From KK5 sp034043675 (GTDB taxonomy: Bacteria; Pseudomonadota; Gammaproteobacteria; Burkholderiales; Burkholderiaceae_C), in NCBI RefSeq assembly GCF_034043675.1, contig NZ_JAXCLA010000004.1:310001-374000 (forward strand): a stretch of 64,000 bases of DNA, written 5' to 3'. The position numbers and the translations under genes are program-made. Of the stretch, positions 32,594 to 41,358 are shown one piece after another; position 1 is the first letter of the stretch, and each line of letters starts with the position of its first letter. The notes beneath the pieces were generated by a model, which did no database searches, was not told where the DNA came from, and saw only the letters and a program-made list of their open reading frames with translations.

Positions 32594-33599
32594 TCGCCAG
32601 GCCGATGCGCGTCGCCTCGACGGCATCGGCCAACTCCAGTTCCAGCGCCTTCTCGCCGCGACATGCGGCGACGAAGGCCGCCATCTCGGCCTGGAAGGCG
32701 GCCTCGAAGCGCTCGTAGAAATCGCGCAGCACCGCGTGGCGCACGCCATGACCGTCGCTGCGCAGGATGCGGTCCTTGGCGCCATGCTCGCCGATCTGCA
32801 GCTTGCCGGCGGTGCCGATGATCTCTGTGCTGGTCTCATGGCCGTGCGCCATCGTGCGCGAGGCATAGAGCACCGCGCGGGCGCCGCCCTCGAACTCGAT
32901 CATCGCCAGGCCGTTGTCCACGTCGCCGTGCTCGGCCAGCGCCGGGTGCAGCGCATTGGTGCCCGAGGCGAACACCCGCAGCGCGCGCGGCTTGCCGAGC
33001 ATCCAGCGAGCGAGGTCGATGTCGTGGATGCTGCAGTCCATGAAGATGCCGCCCGAGGTCGGCGCGAAGCGCACGAAGAAGCCCTCCGGGTCGTTCAGGT
33101 CGCAGGTCTGCGAATTGACGATGAAGGGCCGGCCGATCTCGCCCTGCGCGATGACCCGCTGCGCCGCCTGGTAGTGCGGATCGAAGCGGCGCACGAAGCC
33201 GACCATCGCGACTTGCTGCAGGTGCTGCTCGGCCACCTTCAGCACCGCCTCGCAATCCTCGACGTTCAGCGCCAGCGGCTTCTCGACGAAGACATGCTTG
33301 CCGGCACGCAGCGCGGCGATCGTCTGGCCCGCGTGCATCGAAGTCGGCGTGACCAAGGCGACCGCGTCGATGTCCGGATTCGCCAGCATGTCGTCGAGGT
33401 TCTCGTACAGTTGCTGGACGCCGCAGTGCTCGGCCGCATAGGCCCGCTCCGCGGCCACCGGGCTGCAGGCCGCCACCAGCGTGCAGTGGCGCGTGCCGTA
33501 GGCCAGTGCCTGCGCATGGCGCGCGCCGAGCCGGCCGAGGCCGGCGATGCCGACGCGCAGCGGCTGGCCGCCCTGCTTCTTGCTCTGATGGGACTCCAT
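32550..33599 (-). CDS. Gfo/Idh/MocA oxidoreductase, probable inositol dehydrogenase
   Basis: This 349-residue NAD(P)-dependent sugar or cyclitol dehydrogenase has Rossmann motif VGIAGLGRLGARHAQALAYG and catalytic-lysine motif FVEKPLALNVEDCE (EKP). The C-domain has DCSIHDIDLARWML with the His/Asp pair typical of inositol dehydrogenases. It would oxidise myo-inositol or another inositol isomer to an inosose. It lies 2 bp after the next gene, a second Gfo/Idh enzyme, so the two form a pair, possibly for different stereoisomers (myo and scyllo). ATG 33599 is chosen by family N-terminus. Its end overlaps the convergent zinc-ribbon gene. Confidence 0.85.
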   Translation of the reverse strand: MESHQSKKQGGQPLRVGIAGLGRLGARHAQALAYGTRHCTLVAACSPVAAERAYAAEHCGVQQLYENLDDMLANPDIDAVALVTPTSMHAGQTIAALRAGKHVFVEKPLALNVEDCEAVLKVAEQHLQQVAMVGFVRRFDPHYQAAQRVIAQGEIGRPFIVNSQTCDLNDPEGFFVRFAPTSGGIFMDCSIHDIDLARWMLGKPRALRVFASGTNALHPALAEHGDVDNGLAMIEFEGGARAVLYASRTMAHGHETSTEIIGTAGKLQIGEHGAKDRILRSDGHGVRHAVLRDFYERFEAAFQAEMAAFVAACRGEKALELELADAVEATRIGLAITKAYRTGQVVEVG

Positions 33600-33601
33600 G
33601 A

Positions 33602-34594
33602 TCAGAACGCCACCGGCTGGCCGGTCCTGGCGCTCTCGGTCGCCGCGTCGGCGAGCATCTGGGCGGCGACGCCGTCCGCCACCGTCGTGCGGAAGGGCTG
33701 GCCCGATTGCAGGCAGTCGAAGAAGTGCGTGATCTCCAGCTTGTAGGCGGCGGCGTAGCGCTGCAGGAAGAAGTGCTCGGGCTTGTCGGTGTGGATGCCG
33801 CTGCCGTTCCATTGCACGACGTTGGTCGGCGTCTGGTTCGCGCACTGCAGCAACCCCTCCGACCCCAGCACCTCGAAACGTTGGTCATAACCGTAAGCCG
33901 CACGGCGGCTGGCACCGATTTGGCATATGCGCCCGCGGCGAGTGCGGATGGTGACGGCCGCGCTGTCGAAGTCCAGCCCCTCCAGCGCCGGTTCGGTCAG
34001 CACCGAGCCGGTGGCGCTGATCCAGGCGGCCTCGTCGCCGTCGGCGCAGAGGATCCAGCGGAACACGTCGAAATCGTGGATCAGCATGTCGCGGAACACG
34101 CCGCCCGAGGCCTTGATGTAATCGACCGGCGGCGCGCCCGGGTCGCGGCTGGTGATCACCAGCATTTCCGGCTTGCCGATCTCGCCGGCGGCCAGGCGGC
34201 GCGAGGCCTCGTTGAAGGTCGGGTCGAAACGGCGCTGGAAGCCGATCATGCAGGCCACGCCCGCCGCCTTGACCGCATCGGCGCAGGCCTTGGCGCGCTG
34301 CACGGACAGGTCGACCGGCTTCTCGCAGAAGATGTTCTTGCCGGCCGCGGCGGCGCGCAGGATCAGGTCGCTGTGCGTCGTCGTCGACGAGCAGATCGCC
34401 ACCGCGTCCACGCTCTTGTCGGCAAAGATCGCCTCGACGCTCGCCACCTCGGCGCCGAGCTGCTGGGCCAGCTCCCGCGCCGGGCCTTCCATCGGATCGC
34501 TGACGTACTTCAGCTTGACGCCCGGCAGCGCGGCCAGGTTCGAGGCATGGATGCGGCCGATGCGGCCGGCGCCGAAAAGGGCGACGTTCTTCAT
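33602..34594 (-). CDS. iolG: Inositol 2-dehydrogenase
   Basis: IolG oxidises myo-inositol to 2-keto-myo-inositol with NAD, the first catabolic step. The protein has 330 residues with VALFGAGRIGRIHASNLAAL at the N-terminus, the EKP motif in IFCEKPVDLSVQRAKACADA, QRRFDPTFNEASRRLAAGEI and the catalytic MLIHDFDVFRWIL (Asp/His). It is closer to classical IolG than its downstream partner. The gene is first of a two-gene unit. Upstream are a TATAGT -10-like box and paired operator dyads at 34663-34707. Confidence 0.9.
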   Translation of the reverse strand: MKNVALFGAGRIGRIHASNLAALPGVKLKYVSDPMEGPARELAQQLGAEVASVEAIFADKSVDAVAICSSTTTHSDLILRAAAAGKNIFCEKPVDLSVQRAKACADAVKAAGVACMIGFQRRFDPTFNEASRRLAAGEIGKPEMLVITSRDPGAPPVDYIKASGGVFRDMLIHDFDVFRWILCADGDEAAWISATGSVLTEPALEGLDFDSAAVTIRTRRGRICQIGASRRAAYGYDQRFEVLGSEGLLQCANQTPTNVVQWNGSGIHTDKPEHFFLQRYAAAYKLEITHFFDCLQSGQPFRTTVADGVAAQMLADAATESARTGQPVAF

Positions 34595-34639
34595 GGGGGA
34601 CTTGTCTCCGTCTGACGGGGCGTTGTAGGGGTCCGGCCG

Positions 34640-34707
34640 ACTATAGGGGCGGCCTCATCATTTGAAAAGCATTTTTCATGTGAAATTAAAGTAGAAACAA
34701 ATTTCAC
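34640..34707. promoter_or_regulatory. iolG promoter and IolR-type operators
   Basis: On the minus strand a -10-like TATAGT (34645-34640), within CCTATAGTCG, is preceded by a TTTTCA -35-like box 17 nt away. Dyads overlap or flank it: TGAAAA-gcat-TTTTCA (34663-34678) and GTGAAATT/AATTTCAC (34680-34687 and 34700-34707). The inner GTAGAAACAAATTTCAC (34691-34707) matches the half-sites at 32070 and 43902. The decamer CCTATAGTCG also appears in the transporter promoter at about 43936. I infer repression by the RpiR-family protein. Confidence 0.55.
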
Positions 34708-34804
34708 TCGGTGCGTAGTCCATTTGAGGATGGAGACCGCACCCGGGCGCTCGGGCCGGCGTCCAATTTGCCCCGCCGTCCATCGGACTCAAGGAGACAG
34801 ACCC

Positions 34805-36292
34805 ATGCGAAAGAAGACGATCACGTTCGGCGCGCTCTTGCTGCTCACCCTGGCCGGCGCCGCCAGCGCTGCAGAAAGCCCCTGCGACCGCGTGCTGCGC
34901 CTGCTCGGCAATCGCCTGGCCGACGCCACCTGCACCGAAAGCCCCGACCTCACGACCAACAACCCGAACACCACGCCGCAGAACAACTCGCTGCCGGGCC
35001 TGCCCGCCTTCGCCTTCACGCCGCAGACCGACCGCGCCACGATCGCGCCAAACGCCGCCAGCAAGACGCCGATCACCAAGGCCGTGCCGGGCCTGCAGAT
35101 CAATGCCCGCTTCGCCAGCGACCCGCTGGGCCAGGGCCGCTTCCTGCTGCGGCTGCCCAACGACTGGAACGGCAGCCTCGTCGTCGCCGGCGCTTCCGGC
35201 ACGCGCAGCGAGTTCAACGGCGACTTCGCCTGGAGCGACTACGTGATCCAGAAGGGCTACGCCTACGCCTCGCAGAACAAGGGCGTGCTGAACCTGCAGT
35301 TCAGCACCGCGGCCGATCCACTGGCCTGCCGGCTGAACCCCGACTCGCCACTGTTCGTGCACTTCTACGACAACGACCCGGGCCAGGAATTCACCCGCTG
35401 GCGCGACTTCATGGTGCTGGCCGCCGATACCGCCCGCCGCGGCATCCAGGCCCGCTACGGCAAGGCGCCGCGCAACACGTACGCGGTCGGCACCTCCAAC
35501 GGCGGCTACCAGGTGCGCCGGGCGATCGAGACCGCGCCCGACTACTTCGACGGCGGCGTCGACTGGGAAGGCACCTTCGTCGACCCCGACACGCCCAACC
35601 TCTTGACCGACCTGCCCGCCGCGATCCGCAACTTCCCCGACTACGTCGCCGCCAGCTTCTCGCCGACCAGCACTGCAGCCAGGAACATCGTCGCCGCCGG
35701 CTACCCGCCCGACATCGTCGCCGGCACAGCCTCGCTGTGGGGTAGCTACTCCGCCTCATTCTGGGAAGTCACGCAGTGCCAGTGGCAGAAGCGCCTGGAC
35801 CCCGGCTACGACACCTACGGCGCAGGCACCGGCACCTACAACTACGTCGCTCGCCGCGCGGCCTCCAGCGTCGACGACAAGCTCGCCGCCTTCGCCACCA
35901 CCGGCAAGATCAAGCGCCCGCTGATCACCGTCGCCGGCACGATGGACGGCCTGCTGCCGATCGACCACCACGCCCGCGCCTACGCGCGCCGCGTGGCTGA
36001 AGACGACGACAACAACAACGACGACCACGGCCGCCATCACGGCGGCCACCGCGACCGCGATCCCGCCTACCGCCTGTACGAAATCCAGAACGGCAACCAC
36101 ATCGAGACCTACAAGGACACCTTCCCGCAGCTGGAACTGATCGAGCCCCATGCGCAGCGGGCCTTCGACCTGCTGGTGCGCCACGTGGAGCAGCGCGCGC
36201 CGCTGCCAGCGAGCCAGTGCGTGCGGCGCGGTGGGGTGATCGAGGACGCGCCGGCGGCGGCCGGGCATTGCGCGAATCTGTTCGAGCCCTGA
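34805..36292 (+). CDS. Secreted alpha/beta hydrolase, tannase or 3HB-oligomer-hydrolase-like
   Basis: This 495-residue exported hydrolase has a signal peptide of about 21 (LLLLTLAGAASA). The nucleophile elbow is in VGTSNGGYQVRRAIE, followed by FDGGVDWEGTFVDPDTPNLL. The Asp region is VAGTMDGLLPIDHHARAYAR and the His is near QNGNHIETYKDTFPQLELI. The order resembles large secreted esterases such as tannase or hydroxybutyrate-oligomer hydrolase, but the substrate is uncertain. An unusual charged insert of Asp, Asn, His and Arg (about residues 400-420) sits between the Asp and His regions. It is divergent from iolG but looks unrelated to inositol use. Start ATG 34805 has AAGGAG upstream. Confidence 0.75.
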   Translation: MRKKTITFGALLLLTLAGAASAAESPCDRVLRLLGNRLADATCTESPDLTTNNPNTTPQNNSLPGLPAFAFTPQTDRATIAPNAASKTPITKAVPGLQINARFASDPLGQGRFLLRLPNDWNGSLVVAGASGTRSEFNGDFAWSDYVIQKGYAYASQNKGVLNLQFSTAADPLACRLNPDSPLFVHFYDNDPGQEFTRWRDFMVLAADTARRGIQARYGKAPRNTYAVGTSNGGYQVRRAIETAPDYFDGGVDWEGTFVDPDTPNLLTDLPAAIRNFPDYVAASFSPTSTAARNIVAAGYPPDIVAGTASLWGSYSASFWEVTQCQWQKRLDPGYDTYGAGTGTYNYVARRAASSVDDKLAAFATTGKIKRPLITVAGTMDGLLPIDHHARAYARRVAEDDDNNNDDHGRHHGGHRDRDPAYRLYEIQNGNHIETYKDTFPQLELIEPHAQRAFDLLVRHVEQRAPLPASQCVRRGGVIEDAPAAAGHCANLFEP

Positions 36293-36326
36293 GGGAGCGC
36301 CTCTCGCGAGCTGCGTACGCGCTCCC
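36293..36326 (+). terminator. Hairpin after the secreted hydrolase gene
   Basis: GGGAGCGC (36293-36300) and GCGCTCCC (36319-36326) form an 8-bp stem directly after the hydrolase stop, with an 18-nt loop. Only TT follows, so termination would be weak or rho-assisted. Confidence 0.4.
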
Positions 36327-36430
36327 TTCGCCGGGCAAGCGGGCCTCGATGAACGAGATCCGAAGGGTCTTTTCGTCGATCCGGGCGGTTTCCGCACACC
36401 GAAAATCGAGGGTTAACCATATGCAACGAT

Positions 36431-36451
36431 GATGGCGCGTTCGTCGCCATC
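36431..36451. promoter_or_regulatory. Inverted repeat upstream of the MFS gene
   Basis: GATGGCG (36431-36437) and CGCCATC (36445-36451) form a perfect 7-bp dyad with a 7-nt spacer, ending 17 bp before the MFS start codon. It could be an operator or an mRNA leader hairpin. Nothing else in the 176-bp gap apart from the hydrolase hairpin looks functional. Confidence 0.4.
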
Positions 36452-36468
36452 TTTCGTACTTCCGGTCC

Positions 36469-37677
36469 ATGTCCTCGTCCTCCGTCGCCTCCGCCGAACC
36501 CTTTTCGCTGCGCCGCATCGCCGTCTCCGCCTTCGGCCCCTCGCTGCTGTTCGGCATCGGCGAAGGCGCGATCCTGCCGGTGGCGCCGCTGACGGCACGG
36601 GATCTCGGGGCCTCGGTGCCGACGGCGGCGCTGATCGTTACCTTGATCGGCGTGGGCTCGCTGGTCAGCAACATCCCGGCGTCGTTGATCACGATGAAGC
36701 GCGGCGAGCGCTGGGCGATCGTCGCGGCGGCGCTGTGGTCGATCGCGGCGCTGGCCATGTGCGCGCTGACCGGGCACCTGGGCCTGTTCGCGGCGGGCGC
36801 CTTCATGGTGGGCATGTCGCAGGCGGTCTACAGCCTGGCACGCCAGAGCTACCTGACCGAGGCGGTGCCGCCCGAGCACCGCGCACGGGCCCTGTCCACC
36901 TTGGGCGGCTCGATGCGTGTAGGCCTGTTCATCGGCCCCTTCCTGGCGGCAGCGGCGATCCACCAGTACGGCATCGGCGCGGCCTACGCGGTGGGCATCG
37001 CGGCATTGATCTGCGCGGCGCTGCTCGGCGCGCGCATTCCGGATCTCGTGCATGCGCCGCACCCGGCCGGCGACGCGCCGGTGGCCAAGCCTTCTCTGCT
37101 GGGCGTCGTCGGCGAGCACAAGCATCTGTTCTACACGCTGGGCATCGGCGTGCTCTTGGTCAGCGCGGTGCGCACGACGCGGCAGGCGGTGATCCCGCTG
37201 TGGGCCGATCACCTGGCGCTGGCGCCCTCGGTGGCTGCGCTGATCTACGGCATCGCCGGCGGCGTCGAGATGCTGGTCTTCTACCCGGCCGGCAAGGTGA
37301 TGGACAAGAAGGGCCGACTGTGGGTCGCCATCCCCTCGCTGATCACGATGGGCATCCCGCTGCTGCTGATGCCGTTCACGACCGGCAGCCACACCTTGCT
37401 GCTGGCGGCGGCCGTGGTGGGCTTCGGCAACGGCATGGGCTCGGGGCTGATCATGACCCTGGGCGCCGACCACTCGCCCCGCCACGGGCGCGCGCACTTC
37501 CTCGGCGTCTGGCGGCTGATGGCGGACCTGGGCTCCACCGCCGGCCCGGCGCTGCTGTCCTTCATCACCGCCTCGCTGACCCTGGGCGCGGCCATCGGCG
37601 CCACCGGGCTGTTGGCCTTCGCGGCGGCGGCTCAACTGGCCTACTGGATTCCGCGCAGCCCGCGGTCAGGTCATTGA
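36469..37677 (+). CDS. Major facilitator superfamily transporter
   Basis: This 402-residue MFS protein has about 12 hydrophobic helices. Family features include the early LLFGIGEGAILPVAPLTARD, the AHRARALSTLGGSMR-like segment (EHRARALSTLGGSMRVGLFI) between the halves of the first bundle, and a second-bundle loop GKVMDKKGRLW that fits the MFS motif G-x(3)-D-R/K-x-G-R/K. It is likely a drug or small-metabolite exporter; the substrate is unknown. Its 3' end overlaps the convergent LysR gene by 12 bp. The hydrophobicity pattern is continuous, so the gene is intact. Confidence 0.88.
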   Translation: MSSSSVASAEPFSLRRIAVSAFGPSLLFGIGEGAILPVAPLTARDLGASVPTAALIVTLIGVGSLVSNIPASLITMKRGERWAIVAAALWSIAALAMCALTGHLGLFAAGAFMVGMSQAVYSLARQSYLTEAVPPEHRARALSTLGGSMRVGLFIGPFLAAAAIHQYGIGAAYAVGIAALICAALLGARIPDLVHAPHPAGDAPVAKPSLLGVVGEHKHLFYTLGIGVLLVSAVRTTRQAVIPLWADHLALAPSVAALIYGIAGGVEMLVFYPAGKVMDKKGRLWVAIPSLITMGIPLLLMPFTTGSHTLLLAAAVVGFGNGMGSGLIMTLGADHSPRHGRAHFLGVWRLMADLGSTAGPALLSFITASLTLGAAIGATGLLAFAAAAQLAYWIPRSPRSGH

Positions 37678-38538
37678 GGTCACAGATTCCGCCTGCTCCA
37701 GCGCGAATTCCAGGAAGGCCCGCAGCCGCGCGTTGCTGCGCAGGTCCTGGTGGTAGCCGACCCAGACCTCACGGCCCGGCGGCTCGGGACTGCGTGCCAC
37801 GCGGCGCAGGCCGCTGATCGCGCCGGCCAGCGCATCCGGCAGCACGGCCGCGCCGGCGCCGGCCGCGCATAGCCGGGCCTGCGCCTCACGGCTGTTGCTG
37901 CCGAAGACGGTGCGCGCCTCCGGGAAGGCGGCGCGCAGCCAGGCGACGTCAGGCAGTTCCTCGAAGGCGCTGTCCATCGTCACCAGACCAAGGCCCCGAC
38001 CGCGCGGCGGCAGTGCGCCGCGCCGCGTGCGCGCGACGTAGAGCCCATAGCTCAAGCGCATGAAGCGCCGCTGCACCACCTCGGACTCGCGGAACGGCGC
38101 GATGCGGAAGGCCACGTCGGCCTCGCGGCGCGCGAGGCTGAACTGACGCACATCGGTGATCAGCTCGATCCCGACATCCGGGTGCTTCTTGATGAAGGCC
38201 GCGCACCACGGCGCCAGCACGTGCACGCCGAACCAGTCCGACGACGAGATCCGCAGCAGCCCGGCCAGGCCCGGCTGCGCACCGCCGAGCAGGCGCCGTT
38301 CGATCGCCAGCGCTTCTTCCTCGACGCGCTCGGCGTGGGCCAGCATCGCCTGCCCCTCCTCCGTCAGCACGAAGCCGGTGCTGGTGCCGCGCTGGAACAG
38401 CGCCTGGCCCAGCGCCGACTCCAGCGCGCGCAGCCGCCGGCCCATCGTCGGCTGCGTCTGGCCGGTCAGCCGCGCGGCGCCGCCCAGCGTGCCAGCGCGC
38501 GCCACCGCCAGGAAGATCTTCAGGTCGCTCCACTCCAT
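37666..38538 (-). CDS. LysR-family transcriptional regulator
   Basis: This 290-residue LysR-type regulator has an N-terminal winged HTH (MEWSDLKIFLAVARAGTLGG, LTGQTQPTMGRRLRALESAL) and the effector-binding domain following (LLRISSSDWFGVHVLAPWCA). It is divergent from a zinc-type oxidoreductase gene over 106 bp, the usual layout for LysR control of the neighbour. It is also convergent with the MFS gene. The intergenic DNA is AT-richer than its surroundings (GTTTGTAAGGCGATCATTCT), but I did not find a clean T-N11-A dyad. Confidence 0.9.
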   Translation of the reverse strand: MEWSDLKIFLAVARAGTLGGAARLTGQTQPTMGRRLRALESALGQALFQRGTSTGFVLTEEGQAMLAHAERVEEEALAIERRLLGGAQPGLAGLLRISSSDWFGVHVLAPWCAAFIKKHPDVGIELITDVRQFSLARREADVAFRIAPFRESEVVQRRFMRLSYGLYVARTRRGALPPRGRGLGLVTMDSAFEELPDVAWLRAAFPEARTVFGSNSREAQARLCAAGAGAAVLPDALAGAISGLRRVARSPEPPGREVWVGYHQDLRSNARLRAFLEFALEQAESVTSMT

Positions 38539-38644
38539 GACCGGCTACCCATTCATTTTTGTTTGTAAGGCGATCATTCTTGTCGATTGAACATCGTTTG
38601 TGCATGACCAACACTGAAGGCATACGCAACGACAGGAGTTCAAC

Positions 38645-39661
38645 ATGACCCAGCTTTCCACCCACGACACGATGAGGGCCGCATTCGTCGAGACCGCCGG
38701 TGCCGCATTCGCATCGCGCCGCCTCCCGCTGCCCGTAGCGGGCCCCGGCCAGGTGCTAGTCCAGATCGAGGCCGCCGGTTTGAACCCGCTGGACGCCAAG
38801 ATCCGCGCCGGTCAGGCCGCTCATGCGAAGCAGCCACTGCCCGCGGTGCTGGGCCTGGACATGGCCGGCACGGTGCGCGCCGTCGGCGCCGGTGTCACGC
38901 AGTGGCGGATCGGCGACGAGGTGTTCGGCATGGTGGGTGGCGTCGGCGGGCACCCGGGCACCTTGGCGGAGTTCGTCGCCGCCGATGCGCGGCTGCTGGC
39001 GCGTCGCCCGGTGGCGCTGGCGCCGCGTGAGGCGGCGGTGCTGCCGCTGGCCTTCATCACCGCGTGGGAGGGTTTGGTGGACCGCGCCCGCGTCGGCGCC
39101 GGCCACAAGGTGCTGGTGCATGGCGGCGCGGGCGGTGTCGGCCAGATGGCGGTGCAACTGGCGCGCGCACGCGGCGCGCATGTCTGGGCGACCGGCCGTG
39201 CCGACAGCCTCGACGCGATCGCCGCGTTGGGCGCCACACCGATCGACTACCGCGCCACGACGCTGGAGCGCTACGTCGCCGATGCCACTGGAGGCGTGGG
39301 CTTCGACATCGTCTACGACACCGTAGGCGGCGCGACGCTGGACCAGTCCTTCCAGGCCGTGCGCCGCTACACCGGCCATGTGCTCACGAGCCTCGGCTGG
39401 GGCTCGCATTCGCTGGCGCCGCTGTCATTCCGCGGGGCCACGTATTCCGGCGTGTTCACCTTGCTGCCGCTGCTGACCGGCGAAGGCCTGGCGCATCACG
39501 GCAAGATCCTGGCCGAGGCGGCTCGCCTCGCCGACCAGGGGCTGCTGCGCCCCTGGCTCGATACGCATCGATTCGGCCTCGACGAGGCCGAGCAGGCCTA
39601 CGCGCTGATGGGCAGCGGGACGGCGCGCGGCAAAATCGCCGTGGAGATCACCGCCGTCTGA
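38645..39661 (+). CDS. MDR-family zinc-less alcohol dehydrogenase / quinone oxidoreductase
   Basis: This 338-residue medium-chain reductase has the GroES-like N-terminal fold with AAGLNPLDAKIRAGQ and LGLDMAGTVRAVGAGV. The NADP-binding Rossmann motif is HGGAGGVGQMAVQLARA (about 157-173). Absence of the catalytic-zinc Cys/His set points to the quinone oxidoreductase (QOR) subclass, which reduces quinones or enones with NADPH. It starts with a good GACAGGAG ribosome site. The divergent LysR gene is its probable regulator, for example in response to an electrophile. Confidence 0.88.
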   Translation: MTQLSTHDTMRAAFVETAGAAFASRRLPLPVAGPGQVLVQIEAAGLNPLDAKIRAGQAAHAKQPLPAVLGLDMAGTVRAVGAGVTQWRIGDEVFGMVGGVGGHPGTLAEFVAADARLLARRPVALAPREAAVLPLAFITAWEGLVDRARVGAGHKVLVHGGAGGVGQMAVQLARARGAHVWATGRADSLDAIAALGATPIDYRATTLERYVADATGGVGFDIVYDTVGGATLDQSFQAVRRYTGHVLTSLGWGSHSLAPLSFRGATYSGVFTLLPLLTGEGLAHHGKILAEAARLADQGLLRPWLDTHRFGLDEAEQAYALMGSGTARGKIAVEITAV

Positions 39662-39662
39662 A

Positions 39663-41217
39663 CTATCGGGTGGTCGCCAGCCGGAACTGCGAAACCACCG
39701 ACACCAGGTCCGCCGCCTGCTGCTGCAGGCTCTGCGCGGCGGCGGCGCTCTCCTCGACCAGCGCAGCGTTCTGCTGCGTGGCCTGGTCCATCTGAACGAC
39801 GGCTGCGCCGATCTGGCCGACGCCTCCCGCCTGCTCGGTGCTGGCCGAGCTGATCTCGCCGACGATGTCGCTGACGCGGCGGATCGAATCGACGACCTGG
39901 CCCATCGTCGTGCCGGCTGCATCGGCCAGCGCGCTGCCCTGCTCCACCCGTTCGTTGCTGGCCAGAATCAGCGTCTTGATCTCGCGCGCAGCTTCAGCGC
40001 TGCGCTGCGCGAGGCTGCGCACCTCGGAGGCCACGACGGCAAAGCCGCGGCCCGATTCGCCGGCCCGCGCCGCCTCGACGGCCGCGTTCAGCGCCAGGAT
40101 GTTGGTCTGGAAGGCGATGCCGTCGATCACCGCGATGATGTCGCCGATGCGGCGCGAGCTGTCGTGGATGCCGCGCATCGTGTCGACCATGCGGCCGACC
40201 GCTTCGCCACCCTCGACCGCCACCTTCGAAGCCTGCAGCGCGAGCTGGTTGGCCTGCGAGGCGTTGTCGGCGTTCTGCTGCACGGTGCTGCCCAGCTCGT
40301 CCATCGCCGCGGCGGTCTCCTGCAGCGCGCTGGCCTGGGTTTCGGTGCGGCCCGACAGGTCGTTGTTGCCCTGGGCGATCTGCATGCTGGCCGTGGCCAC
40401 GCCCTCGGCGCTCGAGCGCACCTGGCCGACCAGTTGGGCCAGCCGGGTCTTCATGTCGTGCAGCGCGCGCAGCAGGCGTGCGGTCTCGTTCGTACCTTCG
40501 GCATTGAACTCGATCGCCAGATCCCCCGGCCGCCACGGCGCGAGCCACGTCGACCGCCTGGTTCAGCGGCTTGGTCGTCGAGCGGATCAGTTGCCAGGCG
40601 AGCACGCCGGCCAGCACGAAGCTGGCCAGCAGCAGGACGGCCACCTGGGTGGCGGTGCTGGTGACCGAACCGCGCACGTCACCGGCGGCCTCGATCATCT
40701 GCTCTTCCTGCAGCTTGACGAAGTCGTCGACCCGGGCCATGTAGACCGCCTGCGTCGGCATCACCTCGCGGATCAGCAAGTCCTTGGCCTCGTCGAAATC
40801 GCCGGTGCGCAGCAGCTTCATCAGCTTGTCGCGCGGGCCGCGGTAGGCCGCACGCGCTTCGGTCAGCGCCGCCAGCGCCGCCACGCCGCGCGGCTTGTGC
40901 ACGGTGTTCTTCAGCGTCTCGAAGGCCGTCTGCGTGCGCTTGCTGCCCGACTCGATCAAGTCGAACTGCGCCTTCACCTCGGCCGGGTTGGTGACGATGA
41001 ACAGATTGCGCAGGGCGACGGAAACGTCCGCATTCACCCCGCGGATGCCCGTGGCCAACCCGATCTTGACGTAACGGTCGTTCATGACCGTGTCGAACTC
41101 GTCGCGCAGCTCGAAGAGCTTGACGATGCTCAGGGCCCCGAGCAGCGCCATCAGCGCGGCCAGCGCGCCGAATCCAAGGCCGAGTCGGGTGGAGAGTTTC
41201 AGGTCGTTCAGTTTCAT
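39663..41217 (-). pseudogene. Methyl-accepting chemotaxis protein, single-base frameshift
   Basis: Two adjacent frames together encode one normal receptor of about 517 residues. The upstream frame (start 41217) gives TM1 (11-33), a four-helix-bundle ligand domain, TM2 (about 190-212) and the start of HAMP to AVDVARAVAAG. The downstream frame holds the rest of HAMP and the signalling domain (QTNILALNAAVEAARAGE, then SSASTEQAGGVGQIG). They join at a run of five G on the coding strand (40523-40527); four G would restore AGDLAIEF. Either the gene is mutated or the base is a sequencing error. It should otherwise sense a small ligand and signal to CheA. Confidence 0.8.
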
Positions 41218-41238
41218 CGCTTTGCTTTGGTCATGCCG

Positions 41239-41254
41239 CCAGCGGGCCCGCTGG
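41239..41254. repeat. Perfect 16-bp palindrome in the chemotaxis-receptor leader
   Basis: CCAGCGGGCCCGCTGG reads the same on both strands and lies 22 bp upstream of the receptor start codon. It has no loop, so it is more like a protein-binding dyad than a terminator. It could also form a cruciform or a hairpin that hides the ribosome site. Confidence 0.5.
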
Positions 41255-41303
41255 TCCTCCGGCCTCTAGCAAAAATTTTATGCAGCAGACACCTTCGCTC
41301 ACA

Positions 41304-41346
41304 GGGGGCAGGAAACCGGAACCGTGCTGGATTCCGTGTTTCCCCC
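41304..41346. terminator. Bulged stem-loop between the CMD-family gene and the receptor gene
   Basis: GGAAAC and CGGAA (41311-41321) pair with TTCCG and GTTTCC (41332-41343) across a single-base bulge, extended by GGGGG/CCC. It sits 13 bp downstream of the CMD-family stop on the minus strand, so it may attenuate read-through into the receptor gene. There is no T-run. Confidence 0.35.
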
Positions 41347-41358
41347 AACTAAAACGAC

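Noticed and set aside
38539..38644. LysR box between the LysR and MDR genes
   Set aside because: AT-rich with CGAT/ATCG fragments but no convincing T-N11-A dyad could be aligned by eye.
40500..40560. Programmed frameshift explanation for the chemotaxis receptor
   Set aside because: There is no early stop, canonical slippery heptamer or downstream stem. A mutation or sequencing error is simpler.
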